A stretch of 64,000 nt of DNA from Escherichia coli DSM 30083 = JCM 1649 = ATCC 11775 (GTDB taxonomy: Bacteria > Pseudomonadota > Gammaproteobacteria > Enterobacterales > Enterobacteriaceae), in contig NZ_CP033092.2 in the NCBI RefSeq assembly GCF_003697165.2, positions 1,426,001-1,490,000 of the forward strand, given 5' to 3'. The notes beneath the pieces are model-generated. The model did no database searches, was not told the origin of the DNA, and was given only the letters and a program-made list of their open reading frames with translations. Each line of letters starts with the position of its first letter. The stretch's first letter is position 1. The translations under genes were made by a program, and so were the position numbers. Shown one piece after another: positions 9,857 through 19,364 of the stretch.

Positions 9857-10532
9857 TATTCGTGAAGCACACGCGCGCGGCGAACTGGCAATGTCCGTGG
9901 TTCTGCGCGCCAGCATTATTACCCCGGAAGCTCGTGAAATGGCTGATCTGTTGGGTTTTACCATCACCGAATGTGATGAATCGATCCCGGTAACGGCGTC
10001 TGTTCCCGCCAGCGCATCAGCCGATAAAACCGAAAGCCAGCGCATCCGTGAAACCATTATCGCCCAACTGCCGGAAGGTCAGTTTACCGAAAGCCTGGTC
10101 GCGCAGCTGATGGAAAAAGTGATGAAGGAAAAACAGTCGCTGGAACAGGGTGCACTGCAGCCGAGCTTTAAATCGGTGACCGGCAAAGGCGGCATCAAAG
10201 TTATTGATGGCAGCAGCGTCAAGTTTGGTCGTTTCGACGGCGCACAACCGCACTGCGTAGGCTTGACTGATCTCGTGACCGGAGACGACGGCAGCAGTAT
10301 GGCCGCTGGTTTCATGCAGTGGGAGAACGCCTTCTTTCCGTGGACCCTGAACTACGACGAAATCGACATGGTGCTGGAAGGGGAGCTGCATGTTCGCCAC
10401 GAAGGCGAAACTATGATCGCCAAAGCGGGCGATGTGATGTTTATCCCGAAAGGCTCCAGTATCGAATTTGGTACGACATCCAGCGTGAAATTCCTGTATG
10501 TCGCCTGGCCGGCTAACTGGCAATCCCTATGA
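9831..10532 (+). CDS. eutQ: EutQ, cupin-fold acetate kinase of the eut system
   Basis: This 233-residue protein has a C-terminal cupin half (residues about 130-233, with the ELHVRHEGE and AGDVMFIPKG motifs) and a less conserved N-terminal part. Salmonella EutQ has been reported to make ATP and acetate from acetyl-phosphate and to help microcompartment assembly. It overlaps eutP at its start and eutT by 4 bp at its end (ATGA type), consistent with coupled translation. Confidence 0.93.
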   Translation: MKKLITANDIREAHARGELAMSVVLRASIITPEAREMADLLGFTITECDESIPVTASVPASASADKTESQRIRETIIAQLPEGQFTESLVAQLMEKVMKEKQSLEQGALQPSFKSVTGKGGIKVIDGSSVKFGRFDGAQPHCVGLTDLVTGDDGSSMAAGFMQWENAFFPWTLNYDEIDMVLEGELHVRHEGETMIAKAGDVMFIPKGSSIEFGTTSSVKFLYVAWPANWQSL

Positions 10533-11332
10533 AAGATTTCATCACCGAAGCATGGCTAAGAGCGAACCATACGCTCAGCGAAGGCGCAGAGATCCATCTC
10601 CCTGCGGACAGTCGCCTGACGCCCTCTGCCCGGGAGTTACTGGAAAGCCGCCATCTGCGCATCAAGTTTATTGACGAGCAGGGCCGCCTGTTTGTTGACG
10701 ATGAACAGCAGCAGCCGCAGCCCGTTCACGGACTGACCAGTAGCGATGAACATCCGCAGGCGTGCTGCGAACTGTGCCGCCAGCCGGTAGCAAAAAAGCC
10801 GGATACGCTGACTCACCTGTCGGCGGAAAAAATGGTCGCCAAAAGCGATCCGCGCCTGGCTTTTCGCGCTGTTCTCGACAGCACCATTGCGCTGGCAGTG
10901 TGGCTGCAAATTGAACTGGCGGAACCGTGGCAGCCGTGGCTGGCGGATATCCGTTCGCGTCTTGGCAACATTATGCGTGCCGATGCGCTGGGGGAACCGC
11001 TGGCCTGCCAGGCGATTGTCGGGCTTTCTGACGAAGATCTGCATCGGCTTTCTCACCAGCCGCTGCGTTATCTCGACCACGATCATCTGGTGCCGGAAGC
11101 CAGCCACGGGCGCGATGCGGCGTTGCTGAATCTGCTACGCACCAAAGTGCGGGAAACCGAAACCGTAGCGGCGCAGGTCTTTATCACCCGCAGCTTTGAA
11201 GTATTACGCCCGGACATTTTGCAGGCGCTGAACCGCCTTTCCAGCACGGTCTACGTGATGATGATCCTGAGCGTAACGAAGCAGCCGCTAACGGTGAAGC
11301 AGATCCAACAACGACTGGGGGAAACGCAATGA
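10529..11332 (+). CDS. eutT: Ethanolamine cob(I)alamin adenosyltransferase EutT
   Basis: This 267-residue protein makes adenosylcobalamin, the cofactor of EutBC, from ATP and reduced corrinoid. The family's metal-binding HX11CCX2C motif is visible: the His of PVHG, then 11 residues, then CCELC. The start overlaps the eutQ stop, and the end overlaps the eutD start by 4 bp. All three lie in the accessory part of the operon. Confidence 0.95.
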   Translation: MKDFITEAWLRANHTLSEGAEIHLPADSRLTPSARELLESRHLRIKFIDEQGRLFVDDEQQQPQPVHGLTSSDEHPQACCELCRQPVAKKPDTLTHLSAEKMVAKSDPRLAFRAVLDSTIALAVWLQIELAEPWQPWLADIRSRLGNIMRADALGEPLACQAIVGLSDEDLHRLSHQPLRYLDHDHLVPEASHGRDAALLNLLRTKVRETETVAAQVFITRSFEVLRPDILQALNRLSSTVYVMMILSVTKQPLTVKQIQQRLGETQ

Positions 11333-12345
11333 TTATTAAACGTTGTCGTGAACTGGCGTTGCGAGCGCCCGCCAGAGTAGTTTTTCCGGATGCGTTAGAT
11401 CAACGTGTGCTGAAAGCTGCGCAATATTTACATCAACAAGGTCTGGCAACGCCCATTCTGGTCGCCAATCCGTTTGAACTTCGTCAGTTTGCGCTCAGTC
11501 ACGGCGTGGCGATGGACGGGCTACAGGTGATAGATCCGCATGGCAACCTCGCAATGCGGGAAGAATTTGCTCATCGCTGGCTGGCCCGCGCGGGCGAAAA
11601 AACGCCGCCGGATGCGCTGGAAAAACTTACCGATCCGCTGATGTTCGCCGCCGCAATGGTCAGCGCCGGTAAAGCGGATGTCTGTATCGCGGGCAACCTC
11701 TCTTCCACGGCGAATGTGCTGCGTGCCGGATTACGCATTATCGGCTTGCAGCCAGGCTGTAAAACGCTCTCATCCATTTTCCTGATGCTGCCACAGTACA
11801 GCGGTCCGGCGTTGGGCTTTGCCGATTGCAGCGTGGTGCCGCAGCCGACGGCGGCACAACTGGCGGATATCGCGCTTGCCAGCGCCGAAACCTGGCGCGC
11901 CATCACCGGAGAAGAACCGCGCGTGGCGATGCTGTCGTTTTCCAGTAACGGTAGTGCCCGTCACCCCTGCGTTGCCAACGTCCAGCAGGCGACAGAAATC
12001 GTCCGTGAGCGCGCACCAAAGCTGGTTGTCGATGGCGAGTTGCAGTTTGACGCCGCCTTCGTGCCGGAAGTGGCGGCGCAAAAAGCGCCTGCCAGCCCGT
12101 TACAGGGCAAAGCTAATGTGATGGTTTTTCCGTCGCTGGAAGCCGGAAATATTGGCTACAAAATCGCACAACGACTTGGCGGATATCGTGCCGTCGGGCC
12201 ATTGATACAAGGACTTGCCGCGCCGATGCACGATCTCTCTCGTGGTTGTAGCGTGCAGGAAATTATCGAACTGGCGCTGGTGGCAGCTGTGCCGCGTCAG
12301 ACAGAAGTGAACCGCGAAAGCAGTTTACAAACACTGGTTGAATGA
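11329..12345 (+). CDS. eutD: Phosphate acetyltransferase EutD
   Basis: This 338-residue enzyme converts acetyl-CoA and phosphate to acetyl-phosphate and CoA. In the microcompartment this recycles CoA for EutE. It consists of the PTA catalytic domain alone, without the long N-terminal regulatory region of Pta. PTA-type motifs are visible near VDGELQFDAAF and SLEAGNIGYK. The C-terminal half resembles the PTA domain of MaeB upstream. It is also called eutI. Confidence 0.94.
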   Translation: MIIKRCRELALRAPARVVFPDALDQRVLKAAQYLHQQGLATPILVANPFELRQFALSHGVAMDGLQVIDPHGNLAMREEFAHRWLARAGEKTPPDALEKLTDPLMFAAAMVSAGKADVCIAGNLSSTANVLRAGLRIIGLQPGCKTLSSIFLMLPQYSGPALGFADCSVVPQPTAAQLADIALASAETWRAITGEEPRVAMLSFSSNGSARHPCVANVQQATEIVRERAPKLVVDGELQFDAAFVPEVAAQKAPASPLQGKANVMVFPSLEAGNIGYKIAQRLGGYRAVGPLIQGLAAPMHDLSRGCSVQEIIELALVAAVPRQTEVNRESSLQTLVE

Positions 12346-12383
12346 ACGGTCCCGTTCTGGACCCTGATAAAGAGGAAAGCACA

Positions 12384-12677
12384 ATGGAAGCATTAGGAAT
12401 GATCGAAACCCGGGGCCTGGTTGCACTGATAGAGGCTTCTGACGCGATGGTTAAAGCTGCGCGCGTCAAGCTGGTTGGTGTTAAGCAGATTGGCGGCGGC
12501 CTGTGTACTGCCATGGTTCGTGGTGATGTTGCAGCCTGTAAAGCCGCGACCGATGCAGGTGCCGCAGCGGCACAGCGTATCGGCGAGCTGGTATCTGTAC
12601 ACGTTATCCCGCGTCCGCACGGCGACCTGGAAGAAGTCTTCCCGATCGGCCTGAAAGGCGATAGCAGCAACCTGTAA
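12384..12677 (+). CDS. eutM: Major hexameric shell protein EutM
   Basis: This 97-residue BMC-domain protein forms the flat hexamers that make up most shell facets, with pores for metabolite entry. The start at 12384 (MEALGMIE) is preceded by an AGAGGAAAG site; an in-frame start at 12342 would overlap eutD. It is closely related in sequence to the N-terminal part of EutK further down. A hairpin follows before eutN. Confidence 0.97.
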   Translation: MEALGMIETRGLVALIEASDAMVKAARVKLVGVKQIGGGLCTAMVRGDVAACKAATDAGAAAAQRIGELVSVHVIPRPHGDLEEVFPIGLKGDSSNL

Positions 12678-12686
12678 TCACCCTGT

Positions 12687-12708
12687 GTGACGTCGATTCG
12701 GGCGTCAC
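12687..12708 (+). other. Hairpin between eutM and eutN
   Basis: An inverted repeat (gtgacg ... cgtcac, loop about ten bases) is followed by a pyrimidine-rich ctctctccttttt stretch. It sits in a 106-bp gap inside an otherwise tight operon. It could attenuate transcription or protect the abundant eutM message from decay. Confidence 0.55.
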
Positions 12709-12783
12709 GCTCTCTCCTTTTTCATTTTACCTTCTGCGGAGGGTAGGGGGAGCTTTTACCTGAAATACGCCACGGAGGCGGGT

Positions 12784-13071
12784 ATGAAACTGGCAGTCGT
12801 CACTGGACAAATTGTTTGTACCGTACGCCATCACGGACTGGCGCATGACAAATTGCTGATGGTGGAAATGATTGATCCACAAGGTAATCCTGACGGGCAA
12901 TGCGCCGTCGCCATCGACAATATTGGCGCGGGAACCGGGGAGTGGGTGTTACTGGTGAGTGGCAGTTCCGCCCGCCAGGCGCATAAAAGCGAAACGTCAC
13001 CGGTCGATCTGTGCGTGATTGGCATCGTCGATGAGGTGGTGTCTGGCGGTCAGGTCATTTTCCACAAATAA
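12784..13071 (+). CDS. eutN: Pentameric shell vertex protein EutN
   Basis: This 95-residue protein of the EutN/CcmL family forms the pentamers that close the vertices of the icosahedral shell. The family start (MKLAVVTGQIV) and the VDLCVIGIVDEV end segment are visible. It is preceded by a GGAGGCGGGT ribosome site. It sits 11 bp before eutE. Confidence 0.95.
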   Translation: MKLAVVTGQIVCTVRHHGLAHDKLLMVEMIDPQGNPDGQCAVAIDNIGAGTGEWVLLVSGSSARQAHKSETSPVDLCVIGIVDEVVSGGQVIFHK

Positions 13072-13082
13072 GGCAGAACATC

Positions 13083-14486
13083 ATGAATCAACAGGATATT
13101 GAACAGGTGGTGAAAGCGGTACTGCTGAAAATGCAAAGCAGTGACACGCCGCCCGCCGCCGTTCATGAGATGGGCGTTTTCGCGTCCCTGGATGACGCCG
13201 TTGCGGCAGCCAAAGTCGCCCAGCAAGGGTTAAAAAGCGTGGCAATGCGCCAGTTAGCCATTGCTGCCATTCGTGAAGCAGGCGAAAAACACGCCAGAGA
13301 TTTAGCGGAACTTGCCGTCAGTGAAACCGGCATGGGGCGCGTTGAAGATAAATTTGCCAAAAACGTCGCTCAGGCGCGCGGCACACCAGGCGTTGAGTGC
13401 CTCTCTCCGCAAGTGCTGACTGGCGACAACGGCCTGACCCTAATTGAAAACGCACCCTGGGGCGTGGTGGCTTCGGTGACGCCTTCCACTAACCCGGCGG
13501 CAACCGTAATTAACAACGCCATCAGCCTGATTGCCGCGGGCAACAGCGTCATTTTTGCCCCGCATCCGGCGGCGAAAAAAGTCTCCCAGCGGGCGATCAC
13601 GCTGCTCAACCAGGCGATTGTTGCCGCAGGCGGGCCGGAAAACTTACTGGTTACCGTAGCAAATCCGGATATCGAAACCGCGCAACGCTTGTTCAAGTTT
13701 CCGGGTATCGGCCTGCTGGTGGTGACCGGCGGCGAAGCGGTAGTGGAAGCGGCGCGCAAACACACCAATAAACGTCTGATTGCCGCAGGCGCTGGCAACC
13801 CGCCGGTAGTGGTGGATGAAACCGCCGACCTCGCCCGTGCTGCTCAGTCCATCGTCAAAGGCGCGTCTTTCGATAACAACATCATTTGTGCCGACGAAAA
13901 GGTACTGATTGTTGTTGATAGCGTAGCCGATGAACTGATGCGTCTGATGGAAGGCCAGCATGCGGTGAAACTGACCGCAGAGCAGGCGCAGCAACTGCAA
14001 CCGGTGTTGCTGAAAAATATCGACGAGCGCGGAAAAGGCACCGTCAGCCGTGACTGGGTTGGTCGCGATGCGGCGAAAATCGCGGCGGCAATCGGCCTTA
14101 AAGTTCCGGAACAAACGCGACTGCTGTTTGTAGAAACCACCGCAGAACATCCGTTTGCCGTGACCGAACTGATGATGCCGGTGCTGCCCGTCGTGCGCGT
14201 CGCCAACGTGGCGGATGCCATTGCGCTGGCGGTGAAACTGGAAGGCGGTTGCCACCACACGGCGGCAATGCACTCGCGCAATATCGAAAACATGAACCAG
14301 ATGGCGAACGCCATTGATACCAGCATTTTCGTTAAGAACGGACCGTGTATTGCCGGGCTGGGGCTGGGCGGGGAAGGCTGGACCACGATGACCATCACCA
14401 CGCCAACCGGTGAAGGGGTAACCAGCGCGCGGACGTTTGTCCGTCTGCGTCGCTGTGTATTAGTCGATGCGTTTCGCATTGTTTAA
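13083..14486 (+). CDS. eutE: CoA-acylating acetaldehyde dehydrogenase EutE
   Basis: This 467-residue enzyme oxidises acetaldehyde released by EutBC to acetyl-CoA using NAD and CoA. It has an amphipathic N-terminal helix (MNQQDIEQVVKAVLLKM) typical of microcompartment cargo signals, then a low-complexity linker and the aldehyde dehydrogenase fold. The catalytic cysteine is in NNIICADEKV. It works with EutG (acetaldehyde reduction, NAD regeneration) and EutD (CoA recycling). Confidence 0.96.
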   Translation: MNQQDIEQVVKAVLLKMQSSDTPPAAVHEMGVFASLDDAVAAAKVAQQGLKSVAMRQLAIAAIREAGEKHARDLAELAVSETGMGRVEDKFAKNVAQARGTPGVECLSPQVLTGDNGLTLIENAPWGVVASVTPSTNPAATVINNAISLIAAGNSVIFAPHPAAKKVSQRAITLLNQAIVAAGGPENLLVTVANPDIETAQRLFKFPGIGLLVVTGGEAVVEAARKHTNKRLIAAGAGNPPVVVDETADLARAAQSIVKGASFDNNIICADEKVLIVVDSVADELMRLMEGQHAVKLTAEQAQQLQPVLLKNIDERGKGTVSRDWVGRDAAKIAAAIGLKVPEQTRLLFVETTAEHPFAVTELMMPVLPVVRVANVADAIALAVKLEGGCHHTAAMHSRNIENMNQMANAIDTSIFVKNGPCIAGLGLGGEGWTTMTITTPTGEGVTSARTFVRLRRCVLVDAFRIV

Positions 14487-14496
14487 GGAGTAACCG

Positions 14497-15333
14497 ATGG
14501 CGCACGATGAACAATGGCTCACCCCACGTCTGCAAACGGCGGCAACGCTGTGTAACCAGACGCCTGCCGCGACGGAATCTCCGCTGTGGCTGGGGGTGGA
14601 TCTGGGCACTTGCGATGTGGTGTCGATGGTTGTCGACCGCGACGGTCAGCCGGTGGCGGTATGCCTCGACTGGGCCGATGTGGTCCGCGACGGCATCGTC
14701 TGGGATTTCTTCGGTGCGGTCACCATTGTTCGTCGCCATCTCGACACCCTTGAGCAGCAATTCGGTCGCCGTTTTAGCCATGCGGCGACCTCATTTCCTC
14801 CTGGTACGGACCCGCGTATTTCCATCAACGTGCTGGAGTCTGCTGGACTGGAAGTGAGCCATGTGCTGGATGAGCCAACCGCAGTCGCGGATCTGCTGCA
14901 ACTGGACAACGCCGGTGTAGTGGATATCGGCGGTGGCACTACTGGTATTGCCATCGTGAAAAAGGGCAAGGTGACGTACTCGGCGGATGAAGCCACCGGC
15001 GGACATCACATCTCTCTGACTCTCGCCGGAAATCGCCGTATTTCGCTGGAAGAGGCAGAGCAGTACAAACGCGGTCACGGTGACGAGATTTGGCCCGCGG
15101 TGAAACCGGTGTACGAAAAAATGGCGGACATTGTGGCCCGGCATATTGAAGGGCAGGGCATTACGGATTTATGGCTGGCGGGCGGTTCCTGTATGCAACC
15201 GGGCGTAGCTGCGCTGTTTTGCAAACAATTTCCGGCGTTACAGGTGCATTTACCGCAGCACAGTTTGTTTATGACCCCGCTGGCAATCGCCAGTAGTGGG
15301 CGAGAGAAAGCGGAGGGGATCTATGCAAAGTGA
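14497..15333 (+). CDS. eutJ: EutJ, Hsp70/actin-fold chaperone-like protein
   Basis: This 278-residue protein has the actin-like ATPase fold: a phosphate-1 motif GVDLGTCDV near residue 33, a phosphate-2 motif VVDIGGGTTG, and an adenosine-type LAGGSCMQPG motif. It is proposed to be a chaperone or assembly factor for the ethanolamine system, but its job is not established. Its end overlaps eutG by 11 bp. Confidence 0.94.
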   Translation: MAHDEQWLTPRLQTAATLCNQTPAATESPLWLGVDLGTCDVVSMVVDRDGQPVAVCLDWADVVRDGIVWDFFGAVTIVRRHLDTLEQQFGRRFSHAATSFPPGTDPRISINVLESAGLEVSHVLDEPTAVADLLQLDNAGVVDIGGGTTGIAIVKKGKVTYSADEATGGHHISLTLAGNRRISLEEAEQYKRGHGDEIWPAVKPVYEKMADIVARHIEGQGITDLWLAGGSCMQPGVAALFCKQFPALQVHLPQHSLFMTPLAIASSGREKAEGIYAK

Positions 15334-16510
15334 ATTGCAAACGGCGCTTTTTCAGGCGTTCGATACCCTGAATCTGCAACGGGTAAAAACATTTAGCGTT
15401 CCACCGGTGACGCTTTGCGGTCCGGGCGCGGTGAGCAGTTGCGGGCAGCAAGCGCAAACGCGTGGGTTGAAACATCTGTTCGTGATGGCAGACAGCTTTT
15501 TGCATCAGGCAGGGATGACCGCCGGGCTGACACGTAGCCTGGCCGTTAAAGGTATCGCCATGACGCTCTGGCCATGTCCGGTGGGCGAACCGTGCATCAC
15601 CGACGTGTGTGCAGCCGTGGCGCAGTTGCGTGAATCAGGTTGTGACGGGGTGATCGCGTTTGGCGGCGGCTCGGTGCTGGATGCGGCGAAAGCCGTTGCG
15701 TTGCTGGTGACGAACCCCGATAGCACGCTGGCAGAAATGTCAGAAACCAGCGTCCTGCAACCGCGCCTGCCGTTGATTGCCATTCCAACGACCGCCGGAA
15801 CCGGCTCTGAAACGACTAACGTGACGGTGATTATCGATGCGGTAAGCGGGCGCAAACAGGTGTTAGCCCATGCCTCGCTGATGCCGGATGTGGCGATTCT
15901 CGACGCTGCGCTGACCGAAGGCGTGCCGTCGCATGTCACGGCGATGACTGGCATTGATGCGTTAACCCATGCCATTGAAGCGTACAGCGCGCTGAACGCT
16001 ACACCGTTTACCGACAGCCTGGCGATTGGTGCCATTGCGATGATTGGCAAATCACTGCCGAAAGCGGTGGGCTACGGCCATGACCTTGCCGCGCGCGAGA
16101 GCATGTTGCTGGCTTCATGTATGGCGGGAATGGCGTTTTCCAGCGCCGGGCTTGGGTTATGCCACGCGATGGCGCATCAGCCAGGGGCGGCGCTGCATAT
16201 TCCGCACGGTCTGGCGAACGCCATGTTGTTGCCAACGGTGATGGAATTTAACCGGATGGTTTGTCGTGATCGGTTTAGTCAGATTGGTCGGGCGCTGCGA
16301 ACTAAAAAATCCGACGATCGTGACGCTATTAACGCGGTAAGTGAGCTGATTGCTGAAGTTGGGATTGGTAAACGACTGGGCGATGTTGGTGCGACATCTG
16401 CGCATTACGGCGCATGGGCGCAGGCCGCGCTGGAAGATATTTGTCTGCGCAGTAACCCGCGTACCGCCAGCCTGGAGCAGATTGTCGGCCTGTACGCAGC
16501 GGCGCAATAA
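15323..16510 (+). CDS. eutG: Iron-type alcohol dehydrogenase EutG
   Basis: This 395-residue group III (iron) alcohol dehydrogenase reduces acetaldehyde to ethanol and regenerates NAD inside the microcompartment. It shows the NAD-binding GGGSVLDAAK and the metal-binding histidines in GLCHAMAHQ and HIPHG. The start at 15323 has a GGAGGGG ribosome site and overlaps the eutJ stop; an upstream start at 15296 is less likely. A block of REP repeats separates it from eutH. Confidence 0.95.
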   Translation: MQSELQTALFQAFDTLNLQRVKTFSVPPVTLCGPGAVSSCGQQAQTRGLKHLFVMADSFLHQAGMTAGLTRSLAVKGIAMTLWPCPVGEPCITDVCAAVAQLRESGCDGVIAFGGGSVLDAAKAVALLVTNPDSTLAEMSETSVLQPRLPLIAIPTTAGTGSETTNVTVIIDAVSGRKQVLAHASLMPDVAILDAALTEGVPSHVTAMTGIDALTHAIEAYSALNATPFTDSLAIGAIAMIGKSLPKAVGYGHDLAARESMLLASCMAGMAFSSAGLGLCHAMAHQPGAALHIPHGLANAMLLPTVMEFNRMVCRDRFSQIGRALRTKKSDDRDAINAVSELIAEVGIGKRLGDVGATSAHYGAWAQAALEDICLRSNPRTASLEQIVGLYAAAQ

Positions 16511-16512
16511 AT

Positions 16513-16696
<184 letters not shown>

Positions 16697-16726
16697 ATAA
16701 ATAACAACTAACAGGGAGTAAAGGCG

Positions 16727-17953
16727 ATGGGAATTAACGAAATCATCATGTACATCATGATGTTCTTTATGCTGATAGCTGCCGTAGACAGGATCCTGTC
16801 GCAGTTCGGCGGTTCTGCTCGTTTCCTCGGTAAGTTCGGTAAAAGTATCGAAGGATCCGGCGGTCAGTTCGAAGAAGGCTTTATGGCAATGGGCGCTCTG
16901 GGCCTGGCGATGGTCGGTATGACCGCACTGGCACCGGTACTGGCCCACGTTCTCGGACCGGTGATTATCCCGGTTTACGAAATGCTCGGCGCAAACCCGT
17001 CAATGTTCGCCGGAACACTGCTGGCGTGCGATATGGGCGGCTTCTTCCTCGCCAAAGAGCTGGCGGGCGGTGACGTAGCAGCGTGGCTATACTCTGGGTT
17101 AATTCTCGGGTCGATGATGGGGCCAACGATTGTGTTTTCCATTCCAGTGGCGCTCGGCATTATCGAACCTTCTGACCGTCGTTATCTGGCGCTCGGCGTG
17201 CTGGCGGGCATAGTGACCATTCCGATTGGCTGTATCGCTGGTGGTCTGGTAGCGATGTACTCCGGTGTGCAGATCAACGGCCAGCCTGTTGAATTCACCT
17301 TTGCGCTGATCCTGATGAACATGATCCCGGTACTTATCGTTGCGGTGCTGGTGGCGCTGGGACTGAAATTCATCCCGGAAAAAATGATCAACGGCTTCCA
17401 GATCTTCGCCAAATTCCTCGTTGCATTGATCACCCTCGGTCTTGCCGCTGCGGTAGTGAAATTCCTCCTTGGCTGGGAACTGATCCCGGGTCTTGATCCT
17501 ATCTTTATGGCCCCTGGCGATAAACCCGGTGAAGTGATGCGCGCCATTGAAGTTATCGGCTCGATCTCCTGCGTTCTGTTAGGGGCGTATCCGATGGTAC
17601 TGCTGCTGACTCGCTGGTTTGAAAAACCGCTGATGAGTGTCGGTAACGTGCTGAATATGAACAATATCGCGGCAGCCGGCATGGTGGCAACGCTTGCCAA
17701 CAACATTCCGATGTTTGGCATGATGAAGCAGATGGATACCCGCGGCAAAGTCATCAACTGCGCCTTCGCCGTTTCCGCTGCTTTCGCCCTGGGCGACCAT
17801 TTAGGCTTCGCCGCTGCCAACATGAACGCCATGATCTTCCCGATGATTGTCGGCAAATTGATCGGCGGCGTAACGGCAATTGGCGTGGCGATGATGCTGG
17901 TGCCAAAAGAAGACGCGACCGCGGCTAAAACTGAAGCGGAGGCGCAATCGTGA
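16727..17953 (+). CDS. eutH: Ethanolamine permease EutH
   Basis: This 408-residue polytopic inner-membrane protein has about ten or eleven hydrophobic segments spread along its length. It belongs to the EutH family and carries ethanolamine across the membrane, which matters mainly at low pH, when little neutral ethanolamine diffuses in. The charged C-terminal tail (KEDATAAKTEAEAQS) is cytoplasmic by charge. Its end overlaps the eutA start by 4 bp. Confidence 0.95.
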   Translation: MGINEIIMYIMMFFMLIAAVDRILSQFGGSARFLGKFGKSIEGSGGQFEEGFMAMGALGLAMVGMTALAPVLAHVLGPVIIPVYEMLGANPSMFAGTLLACDMGGFFLAKELAGGDVAAWLYSGLILGSMMGPTIVFSIPVALGIIEPSDRRYLALGVLAGIVTIPIGCIAGGLVAMYSGVQINGQPVEFTFALILMNMIPVLIVAVLVALGLKFIPEKMINGFQIFAKFLVALITLGLAAAVVKFLLGWELIPGLDPIFMAPGDKPGEVMRAIEVIGSISCVLLGAYPMVLLLTRWFEKPLMSVGNVLNMNNIAAAGMVATLANNIPMFGMMKQMDTRGKVINCAFAVSAAFALGDHLGFAAANMNAMIFPMIVGKLIGGVTAIGVAMMLVPKEDATAAKTEAEAQS

Positions 17954-19353
17954 ACACTCGCCAGCTACTGAGCGTCGGTATCGATATCGGCACCACCACC
18001 ACCCAGGTGATCTTCTCCCACCTGGAGCTGGTTAACCGTGCGGCGGTGTCGCAGGTGCCGCGCTACGAATTCATCAAACGCGAAATTAGCTGGCAAAGCC
18101 CGGTGTTTTTTACCCCTGTCGATAAACAGGGTGGTTTAAAAGAAGCGGAACTGAAAACCTTAATCCTCGAGCAATATCAGGCTGCGGGCATTGCGCCGGA
18201 AAGCGTTGATTCTGGTGCCATCATTATCACCGGTGAAAGCGCAAAAACCCGCAACGCTCGCCCGGCGGTGATGGCGCTCTCCCGGTCGCTGGGCGATTTT
18301 GTCGTCGCCAGCGCCGGGCCGCATCTTGAATCCGTGATCGCCGGACACGGTGCCGGGGCGCAAACCCTTTCTGAACAACGGCTGTGTCGGGTCCTGAATA
18401 TCGATATCGGGGGTGGCACCGCGAACTACGCCCTGTTCGATGCCGGAAAAATCAGCGGCACTGCCTGCCTCAACGTCGGCGGTCGCCTGCTGGAAACCGA
18501 CAGCCAGGGGCGCGTGGTTTACGCTCATAAACCGGGGCAGATGATTGTGGATGAGTGCTTCGGTGCCGGTACTGACGCCCGTTCGCTGACCGGCGCGCAG
18601 CTGGTGCAGGTTACTCGCCGGATGGCAGAGCTGATTGTCGAAGTGATTGACGGAACGCTCTCGCCGCTCGCGCAGGCATTGATGCAAACCGGTTTGCTGC
18701 CCGCAGGTGTTACGCCCGAAATCATTACGCTTTCTGGCGGCGTGGGCGAATGTTATCGCCACCAGCCCGCCGACCCGTTCTGTTTTGCCGATATAGGCCC
18801 GCTTCTGGCAACGGCGCTGCATGACCATCCGCGTCTGCGTGAGATGAACGTGCAGTTTCCGGCGCAAACCGTGCGCGCCACGGTGATTGGCGCGGGTGCT
18901 CATACCCTTTCGCTCTCTGGCAGCACAATCTGGCTGGAGGGCGTACAACTGCCGCTGCGCAATTTGCCGGTGGCGATCCCGATTGATGAAACGGATCTGG
19001 TCAGTGCCTGGCAACAGGCGCTGATTCAACTGGATCTTTGCCCCAAAACTGACGCGTATGTGCTGGCGCTTCCCGCCTCGCTGCCTGTGCGTTACGCCGC
19101 GGTACTGACGGTCATCAACGCGCTGGTCGATTTCGTCGCGCGTTTTCCGAATCCGCATCCCCTGCTGGTGGTGGCCGGGCAGGACTTTGGTAAAGCTCTG
19201 GGCATGTTGTTGCGCCCACAGCTACAACAACTCCCGTTGGCAGTCATTGACGAAGTGATTGTCCGCGCGGGGGACTATATCGACATTGGTACGCCTCTTT
19301 TTGGCGGATCGGTTGTGCCGGTGACGGTGAAATCACTCGCATTTCCTTCCTGA
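17950..19353 (+). CDS. eutA: Ethanolamine ammonia-lyase reactivase EutA
   Basis: This 467-residue actin/Hsp70-type ATPase exchanges damaged cobalamin for fresh adenosylcobalamin in EutBC. A phosphate motif GIDIGTTTT lies near residue 12 and a second one, NIDIGGGTAN, near residue 157. It is followed after 11 bp by eutB. In MG1655 the CPZ-55 prophage sits between these two genes; here they are directly adjacent. Confidence 0.96.
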   Translation: MNTRQLLSVGIDIGTTTTQVIFSHLELVNRAAVSQVPRYEFIKREISWQSPVFFTPVDKQGGLKEAELKTLILEQYQAAGIAPESVDSGAIIITGESAKTRNARPAVMALSRSLGDFVVASAGPHLESVIAGHGAGAQTLSEQRLCRVLNIDIGGGTANYALFDAGKISGTACLNVGGRLLETDSQGRVVYAHKPGQMIVDECFGAGTDARSLTGAQLVQVTRRMAELIVEVIDGTLSPLAQALMQTGLLPAGVTPEIITLSGGVGECYRHQPADPFCFADIGPLLATALHDHPRLREMNVQFPAQTVRATVIGAGAHTLSLSGSTIWLEGVQLPLRNLPVAIPIDETDLVSAWQQALIQLDLCPKTDAYVLALPASLPVRYAAVLTVINALVDFVARFPNPHPLLVVAGQDFGKALGMLLRPQLQQLPLAVIDEVIVRAGDYIDIGTPLFGGSVVPVTVKSLAFPS

Positions 19354-19364
19354 GGGAACGACTT

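Noticed and set aside
18160..19158. 332-codon frame opposite eutA
   Set aside because: It is antisense to eutA, which has clear actin-fold motifs; the opposite product is basic and featureless.
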